Of a stretch of 64,000 nucleotides of DNA, positions 50,131 to 59,320 are shown piece after piece. Made by a program: the position numbers and the translations under genes. The stretch spans positions 620,001 through 684,000 of the forward strand of contig NC_005042.1 in NCBI RefSeq assembly GCF_000007925.1, given 5' to 3'. Under the pieces are notes generated by a model that was given only the letters and a program-made list of their open reading frames with translations, ran no database searches and was not told where the DNA came from. Source of the DNA: Prochlorococcus marinus subsp. marinus str. CCMP1375. GTDB taxonomy: Bacteria > Cyanobacteriota > Cyanobacteriia > PCC-6307 > Cyanobiaceae. How positions within the stretch are numbered: the first letter of the stretch is position 1; each line of letters starts with the position of its first letter.

Positions 50131-50325
50131 ATGACACTTTCAAAGCGAACAAAGTACATAGGCTTTGAAGTAAAGCAAGTAAAAAGTGACTTGTTGATAC
50201 CCTTTTTTTTGATAAGTCTTTTATCAAGCACGATGATCTCAATTTTGCTGGGCTATTTTATTTACTCTATGAATCCATTTGTTCAAGAATTTTATTTAAA
50301 GTTGGTATCACTCTCTTTCCCTTAA
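50131..50325 (+). CDS. Small membrane protein (64 aa)
   Basis: A basic, polar start (MTLSKRTKYIGFEVKQVKSD) is followed by one long helix (LLIPFFLISLLSSTMISILL) and a C-terminal NPFVQEFYLK, distantly like the P-x-V-H/Q-x-F motif of the small proteins at 22190 and 35047. Its stop overlaps that of the convergent gene by 4 bases. Function unknown. Confidence 0.55.
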   Translation: MTLSKRTKYIGFEVKQVKSDLLIPFFLISLLSSTMISILLGYFIYSMNPFVQEFYLKLVSLSFP

Positions 50326-50666
50326 CAGGAATCCCTTAGCTCTCGCCATTTATTAAGACCAGCTTTTATATCACTCAAGTCTTCTGTTGAATTGCTGATC
50401 TCAAATGCTTTTATAAGTGATTGAGTGGCTTCTATTCCATAATTAGCTGCTTTCCTTTGGTTTATGCAGCCTTGAAGCTCGTCTCCATTCTTAAGCTCCA
50501 TCTCTGCAGTTTCCAAGTAATCACTTGCGAGACTTATTTTTTGATTCCATTCATTCATATAATTATCAAACTTATTAAGTGGTTTAGCATTGGCAAATTG
50601 TGGTGTAAAAAATATTACCAATGATAAAATAGCTATAAAAAAATAATTCATTTTCTTGCTCTGCAT
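50322..50666 (-). CDS. Small exported helical protein (114 aa)
   Basis: Signal peptide (MNYFFIAILSLVIFFTPQFA) with likely cleavage after ANA, then a helical mature domain: NEWNQKISLASDYLETAEME, DELQGCINQRKAANYGIEAT and a final Cys (RELRDSC). Two Cys could pair. Met1 or Met6 may start. Unrecognised. Confidence 0.65.
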   Translation of the reverse strand: MQSKKMNYFFIAILSLVIFFTPQFANAKPLNKFDNYMNEWNQKISLASDYLETAEMELKNGDELQGCINQRKAANYGIEATQSLIKAFEISNSTEDLSDIKAGLNKWRELRDSC

Positions 50667-50780
50667 TGAAAAAATATATTCATTAACTCTACAACGATTT
50701 TATATTTTAAATAAAATTATATGTATTATGTCATGAATAAAGTATTTTATAATTTCATTATTAGGTTGTTTAATTATTAA

Positions 50781-50854
50781 TCGGAGCGGCGGGATTTGAA
50801 CCCACGACCCCCACTACCCCAAAGTGGTGCGCTACCAAGCTGCGCTACGCCCCG
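50781..50854 (-). tRNA. tRNA-Pro(GGG)
   Basis: 74-nt cloverleaf on the minus strand. Acceptor CGGGGCG pairs with CGCTCCG, the anticodon arm CCACT-TTGGGGT-AGTGG gives anticodon GGG, and the T-arm has GGTTCAAATCC. CCA is not encoded. A perfect 13-bp hairpin sits directly upstream on the same strand. Confidence 0.93.
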
Positions 50855-50855
50855 A

Positions 50856-50887
50856 CAGATGAACTATAACAACATATAGTTCATCTG
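50856..50887 (-). repeat. Perfect 13-bp hairpin abutting the 5' end of tRNA-Pro
   Basis: Arms CAGATGAACTATA and TATAGTTCATCTG with a 6-base loop. It ends one base before the tRNA. No U-tract follows, so it is either a 5' leader structure of the pre-tRNA or a processing signal. Confidence 0.85.
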
Positions 50888-51066
50888 TTGCCATTATTGC
50901 TTAATCTATATATTTAATTTTAGGCAATAGGCTTGAATCCTTATTTATTAAAAATAACTAGAATTTATATAATAGCCTAATCGCTTTACTTCTTATTTTT
51001 GTATTACCGGTGGCCTTTGATATCTTTTGTTATTCATAAGAAAATTATTAGATTGCAATTAAGAGT

Positions 51067-51231
51067 TTATGTTTCTAAATCAATATAATTTTGATTAGGC
51101 GTATCTTTCCATTGAATAGATGGTGAGAGTTGGTTGTCTGATGGAATGAAGGTAAATATTAATGTAAATACAAGTAATAATGTACATAATATGATCAAAA
51201 TTACTGTTCTATCTTCAAGATTCTTTTGCAT
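51067..51231 (-). CDS. Small single-helix membrane protein (54 aa)
   Basis: Frame MQKNLEDRTVILIILCTLLL, then VFTLIFTFIPSDNQLSPSIQ and WKDTPNQNYIDLET. One membrane helix (about 10-29), then a periplasmic-like tail. The ATG comes 1 base after the msrA stop, so it is very likely translated with msrA. Function unknown. Confidence 0.58.
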   Translation of the reverse strand: MQKNLEDRTVILIILCTLLLVFTLIFTFIPSDNQLSPSIQWKDTPNQNYIDLET

Positions 51232-51232
51232 T

Positions 51233-51946
51233 TTAGTTAATTATAGGACTGTTACTGCTTCTTAATACGCAATGATTTTGCTCCCAATTAAAATTATCCC
51301 AAACCCTAGAGTTGAGTTTATAGTTTGACCCTTTAAAATCTTTTAGAGAAACATTAGTTGGCATAGCTGAGCAGTATGGTCGGCTTCCAGGTTTAGCTAA
51401 ATATTGTTGATGATAATCTTCTGCATAATAGAAGTCTATATTCGTTTCTATTTGGGTTGTTATTGAGCCAAACCCTTTTTCCTGCAATAATACTTGATAC
51501 TTTTCTAAACTATTTATTGCTAGGGTTTTATGATCTTGTTTAGTTAAATATATTGCAGATCTATATTGCGAGCCACTATCATTGCCTTGACGATTACCTT
51601 GAGTAGGATCGTGGCATTCCCAAAACATTTTCAATAAATCACTTAAATCAATCTCCAATTTATTCCAAATCACCCTTACTACTTCCGCATGATTTGTTCT
51701 CCCAGAACATACTTCTCTATATGTAGGGTTTTTTTTAGCACCCCCTGCATATCCAACTGCAGTTGTTATAACGCCAGGTAACTTCCAGAATCCTTTTTCA
51801 GCTCCCCAGAAGCAGCCGCAACCAAAAAATATTTCCTCTTCATCTTTGTTTGCAGGTTTATTTATTAAGCTGTTTAGGACAAAATGCTTAGAGGTTGTTT
51901 TGCCTTGAGCCTCTACTTTTTTAGGATTTAGCCAGTTTAAGAACAT
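51233..51946 (-). CDS. msrA: Peptide methionine sulfoxide reductase A
   Basis: A 237-residue MsrA with an N-terminal extension of ~40 residues. Catalytic motif FGCGCFWGAEKGFWKLPGV (GCFWG), then TTAVGYAGGAKKNPTYREVC, NHAEVVRVIW, FWECHDPTQGNRQGNDSG and YHQQYLAKPG. It reduces Met-S-sulfoxide in proteins, protecting against photosynthetic oxidative damage. Followed at once by the 54-residue gene. Confidence 0.93.
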   Translation of the reverse strand: MFLNWLNPKKVEAQGKTTSKHFVLNSLINKPANKDEEEIFFGCGCFWGAEKGFWKLPGVITTAVGYAGGAKKNPTYREVCSGRTNHAEVVRVIWNKLEIDLSDLLKMFWECHDPTQGNRQGNDSGSQYRSAIYLTKQDHKTLAINSLEKYQVLLQEKGFGSITTQIETNIDFYYAEDYHQQYLAKPGSRPYCSAMPTNVSLKDFKGSNYKLNSRVWDNFNWEQNHCVLRSSNSPIIN

Positions 51947-51970
51947 TGTGATTGCGGAACAGTATTGAGC

Positions 51971-52225
51971 TTAATCAGAAGCGTTTGGTTCTATTTGAAT
52001 ATGGTTTAACAAAGTAGTGACAAAAGCAAATAATAAAAAAGGTAAACTTAACACTAGGATTAACCCTACTCCAATTAGAGCAAATATTGGCTTTGAAGCC
52101 CCCATTAGGCCTAATCCTCCCGCAAGACTTACAAAAATAACTGCCATCCAAGCAAGTATTTGGAGATAGATGTCGCCAAAAGCAAGGTCACACTTGATTG
52201 AGTAGTTAGTTGGAACTGTCATCAA
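51971..52225 (-). CDS. Small two-helix membrane protein (84 aa)
   Basis: The short polar N-terminus with a Cys (NYSIKCDLAFGDIY) is followed by two hydrophobic helices (ILAWMAVIFVSLAGGLGLMG and FALIGVGLILVLSLPFLLF). It is 24 bases upstream of msrA on the same strand, so may share its transcript. Met1 or Met2 starts. Function unknown. Confidence 0.62.
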   Translation of the reverse strand: MMTVPTNYSIKCDLAFGDIYLQILAWMAVIFVSLAGGLGLMGASKPIFALIGVGLILVLSLPFLLFAFVTTLLNHIQIEPNASD

Positions 52226-52318
52226 TAATTACCTGAAGGTCTTTTCATTAGGCTAAGAGAGCTTATCTTCAAATGTATTTAAAATATACTTTCAAAGTAA
52301 TTAAGTTTAATGTGAAAT

Positions 52319-54070
52319 CTATTTGACTTCATCAAGCTTCTCAACAGCTTTTTCTCTATCCCAAAGTTTTTTATATATGCCATCTATTTTTATCAAACTT
52401 TCATGAGTACCTTGTTGGACAAGTCTTCCTTCGCTTAAAACTAATATTCGATCACATGCCGCAGCCGCTGAAAGTTGGTGGCTTATCATCAATATCGTTC
52501 TATTAACTTTTGTTCTTATTGAAGTAAGTATTGCAGAAGCTGTTTTGTTGTCCACACTGGCAAGAGCATCGTCAAGAACAAGTACAGGAGCATTTGTTAG
52601 TAAAGCTCTACTAAGTGCTGTGCGTTGACGTTGTCCACCACTAAGTGTTATGCCTCTCTCTCCTACTAGTGTTTCAAAACCATCAGGAAAACCTTTAATA
52701 TCTTCAGTTAAATGAGCTTGTGAGGCTACCAATTTAACTTTATCAATTGTTTCATCTGGAACGCCAAATCTGATGTTGTTTTTTAGTGTAGTAGTAAATA
52801 GATACCCCTCTTGAGGTACTAAAGAGATATTTTTTCTTAACTCATCAAGCTTTAGTTCAACTACATCAATGTCATCAAGAAAAAGTTGTTTGCTTGATAC
52901 ATTAATCATCCGACCTAATGCTCTGGCAAGTGTTGTCTTCCCACACCCAACAGGACCAACTATTGCAACTAGCTCTCCTGGCTGAATAACAAAATTAATA
53001 TTTTTTAGAATTTCCTTTTGGTCATTTTCATAACTTATGTTGAGACCTCTTGCCTCTAATTTGCCTTTAACAGGAAGCTTTAATCTTCTGCTTTGATTTT
53101 GGTCTTTAATTAAAGGAGTGTTTGTTAGCAACTCCTCTATTCGTTCAAGACTTACTTGACCTAGTTGAAATGTGTTTAAAGTGAACCCTAATAGTGCTGT
53201 CGGAAAAACTAATCTTTCTACGTAAAGTATCAATGCAATTAACCCACCAATTGTTAGAAAGCCTTTCTCAATAAGACCACTCCCAAGAGCAAGTATCAAA
53301 AGAAGAGATATTGATGAAATGCCTTGAAGTAGAGGAAATAAAGTACTTGCTGTTCTTGCAAGATTGATGGCAGCATTTTTGTAGTTGATATTTAACTTTG
53401 AGAATGCGTTGCCTTCAGCAGCTTCTTGACCATATATTTTTATGGCACTAATACCTGATAAATCCTCTTGAATTAATTCACTAAGCCTTGAAAGAGCTTC
53501 TTGTTGCCTTTTTCTTTGACCAATCATTCGGCCTACAAAAAGGCGAACAGTTCCTAGCATTAATGGATACAGACTTACTGAGGCTGCCGTTAACCAAGGA
53601 CTTATGGAAAGCATTGCAGGAATAGTGAAGGCATAGGCTAAAAATGTGTTCGTAAGACTTAAAATTGCAAAGCCTAGTAGGCGTCTTATGTTTTCAATAT
53701 CACTTGTCGCTCTTGTTATGACTTCCCCGCTCCCAGTTTTTTGAACCCATTCTGGATCTTGTATAAGCATGTGATCAAATAAACGTTGTCTGAGATCAAC
53801 TTCAACCTGTCGTCCAATACCAAAAACAAGTTGCCGAGATAAAAGTCTAACTATGCCCATAACAGTTGCTAATGAAATGATCCAACCTGCTTGCCTAAGA
53901 ATGTTGTTAAAGCTAAAGCCTTCTTCAAGGGCATCTACTACACGACGAACTTCAAAAGGAATTGCAACGCTCAAGATATTGACAATTAATAGGCTTATTG
54001 CTCCTAGAATTAATGTCCGTCTATGAGGCTTTAAATATCTATTTATTAGATCAATTCGAAATGCTGCCAT
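52319..54070 (-). CDS. ABC exporter half-transporter (MdlB/MsbA-like)
   Basis: A 583-residue fused permease-ATPase. Six helices fill the first ~310 residues. The ATPase has Walker A VAIVGPVGCGKTTLARALG, signature TLSGGQRQRTALSRALL, Walker B APVLVLDDALASVD and switch His in LMISHQL. It exports lipids, peptides or drugs as a dimer; the substrate cannot be told. Minus-strand singleton, divergent from the DUF3288 gene. Confidence 0.9.
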   Translation of the reverse strand: MAAFRIDLINRYLKPHRRTLILGAISLLIVNILSVAIPFEVRRVVDALEEGFSFNNILRQAGWIISLATVMGIVRLLSRQLVFGIGRQVEVDLRQRLFDHMLIQDPEWVQKTGSGEVITRATSDIENIRRLLGFAILSLTNTFLAYAFTIPAMLSISPWLTAASVSLYPLMLGTVRLFVGRMIGQRKRQQEALSRLSELIQEDLSGISAIKIYGQEAAEGNAFSKLNINYKNAAINLARTASTLFPLLQGISSISLLLILALGSGLIEKGFLTIGGLIALILYVERLVFPTALLGFTLNTFQLGQVSLERIEELLTNTPLIKDQNQSRRLKLPVKGKLEARGLNISYENDQKEILKNINFVIQPGELVAIVGPVGCGKTTLARALGRMINVSSKQLFLDDIDVVELKLDELRKNISLVPQEGYLFTTTLKNNIRFGVPDETIDKVKLVASQAHLTEDIKGFPDGFETLVGERGITLSGGQRQRTALSRALLTNAPVLVLDDALASVDNKTASAILTSIRTKVNRTILMISHQLSAAAACDRILVLSEGRLVQQGTHESLIKIDGIYKKLWDREKAVEKLDEVK

Positions 54071-54155
54071 GACTTCATTAGTATGAGTACCAATTTATAT
54101 TGCTTACGGTGAAAAAAGTGAGTTGGTTGTTCTATTTAATTCAGGAAGCTGACTG

Positions 54156-54461
54156 ATGGGAGATCAAAATCATCCTTTATATTCGACTGATCGAGAGAAT
54201 GTGAATAGATTGCTCTCCAAAAACTCTCCTGAAGATGAGGACTTAATTGATATAGCTCGTTTGTTTATGAGATATGAGAACTTCCCTGGTGCAAAAGATC
54301 TTCAGATGGATATGCTTAAAATTTTAAAATTGTGGGGCATTACAAAAGAAGAGCTACATAGTTCTACTAGGGAAATATGGCGTAAAGGTTATAGACCTGA
54401 TAGTTTCCCAGAAGAAATGCTTGGATCAAGTTTCGATACCTCCGAGAATTCTGTCAATTAA
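54156..54461 (+). CDS. DUF3288 family protein
   Basis: A 101-residue cyanobacterial soluble protein. DQNHPLYSTDRENVNRLLSK, EDLIDIARLFMRYENFPGAK and LQMDMLKILKLWGITKEEL match DUF3288 (HPLY...DR..V..LL, RY..FPGA.D.Q). Helical. Function unknown. Lies ahead of trpD on the same strand. Confidence 0.82.
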   Translation: MGDQNHPLYSTDRENVNRLLSKNSPEDEDLIDIARLFMRYENFPGAKDLQMDMLKILKLWGITKEELHSSTREIWRKGYRPDSFPEEMLGSSFDTSENSVN

Positions 54462-54579
54462 TTTCATAGGCTTCTCCACTTTTTTACTTATTAGAAGTAA
54501 ATTATCAAGTAATAGTGGAGATATCCCCATCAACATTAATGAGGGATAAATCACTTGTTTTTATAGAGTCAATTTTTTT

Positions 54580-55605
54580 ATGCCTATTGTCTCTTGGCCA
54601 GAACTCCTAGAAAAGCTTTTATCAACAAAAGAGATTTCTGAAATTGAAGCAAAAGCTCTTATGAAGGCTTGGCTTAATGACGAACTCTTGCCAGTACAAA
54701 CAGGTGCTTTCCTAACTGCTTTAAGAGCTAAGCAAATTTCAGGATTGGAATTGTCTTCTATGGCAGAAGTTCTTAGGGATGCTTGCTTATTTCCCTATCC
54801 TCTTCCAGAAGTCTTTATGGTTGATACTTGTGGTACAGGTGGTGATGGAGCTGATACTTTTAACATCTCAACAGCAGTTGCTTTTGTTACAGCATCTTGT
54901 GGAGTTACTATTGCTAAGCATGGAAATAGAAGTGCAAGCGGCAAAGTTGGATCAGCTGATGTTTTAGAAGGACTCGGAATAAAATTAAATGCCCCTCTTG
55001 AATTAGTGGTCAAAGCGATTGAAAAAAATAACATTACATTTTTGTTTGCACCAGCCTGGCATTCTTCTTTAATAAATTTAGCTCCTTTAAGAAAAGCTCT
55101 TGGCGTAAGAACAGTCTTCAACCTTCTTGGACCATTAGTTAATCCTTTTAGACCAAAGGCCCAAGTCTTAGGAGTAGCTAAATCTGAATTGTTGGATCCA
55201 ATGGTAGAAGCCTTAAGGAATTTAGGTTTAGAAAGAGCAGTAGTGGTTCATGGTGCGGGTGGCTTAGATGAAGCTTCATTAGAAGGACCTAATGAAGTTA
55301 GGTTTCTAGAAAATGGTCAAATAACATCTAAAACCTTGGATGTAGAAGAGTTAGGGTTGACTATTTCTCCTAATAGCACTCTGAAGGGAGGTTCTCTAGC
55401 AACAAATCAGGATATTCTTCGTTCCTTGTTTCAAGGGAGAGGGACACAATCACAAAGGGAGGTTGTTGCACTTAACTCGTCCTTAGTATTTTGGGCCTCT
55501 GGGAAAGAACTTGATTTAAAAAAAGGAGTTACCATAGCTTTAGAAGCCATGGAATTGTCTAAACCATTGGATAAATTTAATGAGCTAAAATGTTGTTTAG
55601 AATGA
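54580..55605 (+). CDS. trpD: Anthranilate phosphoribosyltransferase
   Basis: A 341-residue tryptophan-pathway enzyme joining anthranilate and PRPP. Motifs: [20 protein letters not shown] (PRPP site, DTxGTGGD), [20 protein letters not shown] and [20 protein letters not shown]. Full length. Not in a trp operon here; carA follows 40 bases later on the same strand, an arrangement familiar in picocyanobacteria. Confidence 0.95.
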   Translation: MPIVSWPELLEKLLSTKEISEIEAKALMKAWLNDELLPVQTGAFLTALRAKQISGLELSSMAEVLRDACLFPYPLPEVFMVDTCGTGGDGADTFNISTAVAFVTASCGVTIAKHGNRSASGKVGSADVLEGLGIKLNAPLELVVKAIEKNNITFLFAPAWHSSLINLAPLRKALGVRTVFNLLGPLVNPFRPKAQVLGVAKSELLDPMVEALRNLGLERAVVVHGAGGLDEASLEGPNEVRFLENGQITSKTLDVEELGLTISPNSTLKGGSLATNQDILRSLFQGRGTQSQREVVALNSSLVFWASGKELDLKKGVTIALEAMELSKPLDKFNELKCCLE

Positions 55606-55645
55606 AAATTTTGCAATACCTAAAAATCTTATTTAATTAATCTTT

Positions 55646-56791
55646 ATGAGCATTTTCTCTGGTAATGACAATGCAATTTTGGTTTTATCTGATGGTACTT
55701 TTATTGAAGGGAAAGCATTTGGTTTTAGAGGAACTGTGTCAGGCGAAATTGTTTTTAATACTGGTATTACCGGTTATCAGGAGGTATTGACAGATCCTAG
55801 TTATTTTGGACAATTAATAACGTTTACTTTTCCTGAATTAGGAAATACTGGTGTAAACCCTGAAGATCAAGAATCTGATTCGCCATCTGCAAAAGGTGTT
55901 ATCGCTAGACAAGTCTCTTGCTATGCAAGTAATTGGCGTTCAACTAAAACTTTTGAGCAGTGGTTGAAAGATGAAAAGGTTGTTGGGATTTGTGATGTAG
56001 ATACAAGAGCGCTAGTTAGACACTTGCGAAGCTCTGGCACTATGAATGCAATTATATCTTCAGAAAATAATGCTTCTCCATCATCCTTATTAAATACAAT
56101 TAGGCAGGCTCCGCAAATGAAGGGGCTTAATTTAACTGGTGAAGTTACAACTAAAAAGCCATATAAGTGGAATTCACTTGCCTCAGTTGATTTTGATGAG
56201 AGAGTTGTTAATCAGGCAATGTCTCCTTTTAATGTAGTAGCTATAGATTTTGGGATAAAAAGATCAATTCTAAATCGATTGGTAGCGCACGGTTGTGAAG
56301 TTAATGTTTTGCCTGCAAATACAAGCTTTTCCGAAGTTATGTCTTTTAACCCTGAAGGGGTGTTCTTCTCTAATGGACCTGGAGATCCTTCTTCTGTTAA
56401 GGAAGGAATGTCTTTAGCTAAGCGTTTAATAGAAGAGGTAGATGTACCTATGTTTGGAATTTGTTTAGGCCATCAAATTCTAGGATTGGCCCTTGGAGGA
56501 AAGACTTTTAAACTTGCATATGGTCATAGAGGTTTAAATCATCCATGCGGTAAAACAGGGCGAATAGAAATAACAAGTCAGAATCATGGCTTTGCTTTGG
56601 ATGCCTTGTCTTTAGATAAAGATGTTGTTGAGATAACACATTTGAACCTGAATGATGGAACTGTTGCAGGCATCGCAATGTGTAACAGGCCAATCTTTGG
56701 CATCCAATATCACCCAGAAGCCAGTCCAGGCCCTCATGATGCGGATCACCATTTTTCCCGTTTTGTTGATCTAATGTCAGAACGTCGTTGA
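55646..56791 (+). CDS. carA: Carbamoyl-phosphate synthase small (glutaminase) subunit
   Basis: A 381-residue glutamine amidotransferase supplying ammonia for carbamoyl phosphate in arginine and pyrimidine synthesis. N-terminal CarA domain ([20 protein letters not shown]), then a class I GATase with the nucleophile Cys in [17 protein letters not shown] and the catalytic His-Glu in [16 protein letters not shown]. Normal length and ATG start. The large subunit is elsewhere. Confidence 0.95.
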   Translation: MSIFSGNDNAILVLSDGTFIEGKAFGFRGTVSGEIVFNTGITGYQEVLTDPSYFGQLITFTFPELGNTGVNPEDQESDSPSAKGVIARQVSCYASNWRSTKTFEQWLKDEKVVGICDVDTRALVRHLRSSGTMNAIISSENNASPSSLLNTIRQAPQMKGLNLTGEVTTKKPYKWNSLASVDFDERVVNQAMSPFNVVAIDFGIKRSILNRLVAHGCEVNVLPANTSFSEVMSFNPEGVFFSNGPGDPSSVKEGMSLAKRLIEEVDVPMFGICLGHQILGLALGGKTFKLAYGHRGLNHPCGKTGRIEITSQNHGFALDALSLDKDVVEITHLNLNDGTVAGIAMCNRPIFGIQYHPEASPGPHDADHHFSRFVDLMSERR

Positions 56792-56798
56792 AGCGTGG

Positions 56799-57221
56799 TT
56801 GAGTTGCTTTTTGATCACTAATATTCTTTTGAGAAGTATTAGGGGGTTTGGTCCCATAACCGAATTACAACGATTGACCGTTTCTTTACGGGGTGGATTT
56901 GAAAGAAAAAAAGGCTGTTTAGTTTTTTATTTCACTGGACAGCTAGATGCTTACTCAGAGAAACAGTTTACAGATTTTGTAAATGATGTCCTTAGCTCCA
57001 ACAAATTGCCGATTGTGCTTGATCTAACAAAAATAGATTTTATTGATTCTTCTGGCTTAGGAGCAATGGTGCATTCCGCCAAAAAATGCAAAAAGGATAA
57101 GAGATCTTTTGTTGTCGTGGGCAATCCAAGAGTTATTCAAACTATCAAGCTTGTTCGTTTAGAGGATTTTCTTCATGTAGCAGCTGATTTGAACGCAGCT
57201 CTCACTCAATTAGCAGCTTGA
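56799..57221 (+). CDS. STAS-domain anti-sigma-factor antagonist
   Basis: SpoIIAA-like STAS domain: CLVFYFTGQLDAYSEKQF, LPIVLDLTKIDFIDSSGLGA (phospho-acceptor Ser in DSSGLG) and VVGNPRVIQTIKLVRLEDFL. It may act in a partner-switching regulator. Start problem: the open frame has only a poor TTG at 56799, whereas the family-like beginning (TELQRLTVSLRGGF) is immediately preceded by an ATA at 56856-56858 with GGGGG about 9 bases upstream. Either ATA or a TTG is used. The next gene overlaps by 4 bases. Confidence 0.82.
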   Translation: MSCFLITNILLRSIRGFGPITELQRLTVSLRGGFERKKGCLVFYFTGQLDAYSEKQFTDFVNDVLSSNKLPIVLDLTKIDFIDSSGLGAMVHSAKKCKKDKRSFVVVGNPRVIQTIKLVRLEDFLHVAADLNAALTQLAA

Positions 57222-57631
57222 CTGATTGGATTCGTCTCTTGAAACCATCTGGGAGCCCAGATGCTTTGGGCACTTTGCAATTAGCTTGGTTGGGAGATGC
57301 TATTTGGGAAATGCATCAGAGACTTCGTCTTTGTGAAAAGCCAGCTAAAAGTAAAGACCTTCATTTTTCTGTTGTTTCACTAGTAAGAGCTGAGGCTCAG
57401 GCTGCAGCCTTAGAAAATCTTGATTATTATTTGACAGATTTAGAGAGAAAATTCGTCAGAAAAGGACGTAATCGTGTTGGCCGTGGTTCTCGTAAGGTAA
57501 ATATTGCTATTTATGGTAAGGCTACTGGCTTCGAAACACTTATTGGATGGTTGTTTTTGAAAGACCCCAATCGCCTTGCTCAGCTACTAGATCGATTAGA
57601 TCAAATCGAATCTGATAAAAAAAAGGATTAA
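57218..57631 (+). CDS. mrnC: Mini-ribonuclease III
   Basis: A 137-residue RNase III-like domain without a double-strand RNA-binding domain, as known for Mini-III that matures 23S rRNA ends. AWLGDAIWEMHQRLRL holds the catalytic Asp, VRAEAQAAALENL the helix, RKGRNRVGRGSRKVNIAIYG the basic loop and ATGFETLIGWLFL the second acidic site (FETLIG). TTG start overlapping the STAS gene (4 bases). Followed by the rRNA methyltransferase after 4 bases. Confidence 0.88.
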   Translation: MTDWIRLLKPSGSPDALGTLQLAWLGDAIWEMHQRLRLCEKPAKSKDLHFSVVSLVRAEAQAAALENLDYYLTDLERKFVRKGRNRVGRGSRKVNIAIYGKATGFETLIGWLFLKDPNRLAQLLDRLDQIESDKKKD

Positions 57632-57635
57632 AAAA

Positions 57636-58892
57636 ATGAGTTCTAATGATCGCCGTGGAGGCAATTTTTCTAGAGATTTTTCTTCTAAAGAAAGAAAGAA
57701 TAATAAGAGAGGTTCCTCTGCTTCAATGAGATGGAAAAAAGGTAATAAATCAGAATGGAATCAAAGCGATCATAAAAAAGATTCTCCATATCGCAGAGAT
57801 ACGGAGAAAGTTAATTTTGATAGAGGTAATCAGAAGAAAAGAAATTTTGATAATGCAAGAGATTCTTCTGCTTCTAATAAAGCATCATTTAATTCAAAGA
57901 GAGCTTGGAGGAGTATTAATTCAGAAGAAACCCAAAACAGATCATCTAGTAACAAAAGACAGCCGAATCTTGTTCAAAGTAGAAGATTTACTTCTTTTTC
58001 AAGAAATAATCAAAATGATTTTAGTCAGAGTACACAAGAAATAGAGAAACCTAAGCAGAACTTTGTTTTTGAGAGTGAGTCAAATGATATTTTTTGGGGT
58101 AGACATTCAACTCAAGCAATTCTTGAGTCAGGTCGAGCAATTCATAGAATTTGGTGTACATCTGAGATAAGAAGTTCACCGCGCTTTTTTCAACTTCTAA
58201 AGGATGCAAAAGCCTTAGGTGTTCTTGTTGAAGAAGTTTCATGGGCAAGATTGGGACATGTTACGACTGGAGGAGTTCATCAAGGTATAGCCCTACAAAC
58301 AGCAGCCTCGGAGACTTTTGATTTGAAAACACTTATTGAAGGCTGCCAATCTATAGATGAATCTCCTGTTTTAATAGCTTTAGATGGCCTTACAGATCCT
58401 CAAAATTTAGGAGCGATAGTTCGCTCTGCTGAAGCATTGGGGGCTCATGGATTGATTCTTCCGCAAAGACGAAGTGCTGGATTGACAGGTTCTGTTGCGA
58501 AAGTTGCCGCAGGAGCTTTGGAACATTTACCTGTTGCAAGAGTTGTTAATTTGAACCGATCTTTAGAAGAACTTAAAAAATCTGGATATACAATAATTGG
58601 CCTTGCAGGAGAAGGAGACAAAACAATTAATGAAATTACTTTTGATGGTCCATTGGTATTGGCAATAGGTTCAGAGGAAAAAGGCTTGTCTCTCCTTACT
58701 AGAAGGCACTGTGATTTCCTAGTGAAAATTCCTCTTAGAGGAGTTACAACTAGCTTAAATGCCTCAGTAGCAACCTCAGTGGTTTTGTATGAAGTAGCTA
58801 GACAAGGCTGGATGAAAGGGATTGCAGGGCAAGATCCTTCCCCTAAATTAGTAAGAGCAAAATTGGAAACTAAACCTTTTCAAACCAATTAA
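57636..58892 (+). CDS. SpoU/TrmH-family RNA 2'-O-methyltransferase (RlmB-like)
   Basis: A 418-residue protein. The first ~145 residues are basic and disordered (Ser/Arg/Asn/Lys-rich), an extension common in cyanobacteria. Then come the SpoU substrate-binding domain (DIFWGRHSTQAILESGRAIH) and the knotted SPOUT domain (LDGLTDPQNLGAIVRSAEAL, LAIGSEEKGLSLL, VTTSLNASVATSVVLYE). Likely methylates 23S rRNA guanosine. Same operon as Mini-III, consistent with rRNA maturation. Confidence 0.88.
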   Translation: MSSNDRRGGNFSRDFSSKERKNNKRGSSASMRWKKGNKSEWNQSDHKKDSPYRRDTEKVNFDRGNQKKRNFDNARDSSASNKASFNSKRAWRSINSEETQNRSSSNKRQPNLVQSRRFTSFSRNNQNDFSQSTQEIEKPKQNFVFESESNDIFWGRHSTQAILESGRAIHRIWCTSEIRSSPRFFQLLKDAKALGVLVEEVSWARLGHVTTGGVHQGIALQTAASETFDLKTLIEGCQSIDESPVLIALDGLTDPQNLGAIVRSAEALGAHGLILPQRRSAGLTGSVAKVAAGALEHLPVARVVNLNRSLEELKKSGYTIIGLAGEGDKTINEITFDGPLVLAIGSEEKGLSLLTRRHCDFLVKIPLRGVTTSLNASVATSVVLYEVARQGWMKGIAGQDPSPKLVRAKLETKPFQTN

Positions 58893-59039
58893 AGAAATCT
58901 AATCACATGATCTCAGTTTTTGAACAACTTATATTTTCAAATAAAATGGTTGATTGAACATTTAAGTCAAAAGAATCCAAGTAGGCGTTAGTTTTTTTTA
59001 TACATAAGTACTAATATTGTAAAAGATCATTAATTAACT

Positions 59040-59270
59040 ATGGGCCCATTTAGGGCGATTCGCGTTTTAGGTAACAGTTTTGGCTTCGCTTGGTGGGCTA
59101 AGATTGAGACTCAAAACCCTAATACCACTTATTGGTTTGGTCCTTTTTTAACGCAAAGAAGTCTTAGAAATAACGTGCCTATTTTCTTGGATGATTTGAC
59201 AAGTGAAGGTATTGAATCTATAACCCATGATTTTGTTCGTTGTAGACGCATAGAGCCTTTAACCCTTTGA
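59040..59270 (+). CDS. DUF1816 family protein (CpcD-like)
   Basis: A 76-residue cyanobacterial protein: FGFAWWAKIETQNPNTTYWF then GPF, and IFLDDLTSEGIESI match DUF1816 (WWVKIET..P.CTYYFGPF...DL..EG). Some family members are fused to phycobilisome linker domains. Function unknown in phycobilisome-less species. Clear ATG. Confidence 0.82.
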   Translation: MGPFRAIRVLGNSFGFAWWAKIETQNPNTTYWFGPFLTQRSLRNNVPIFLDDLTSEGIESITHDFVRCRRIEPLTL

Positions 59271-59320
59271 CCCTTTTTTACTTAGTGCGATAGCTTCTTA
59301 TATAAGTACACCAAATAATA

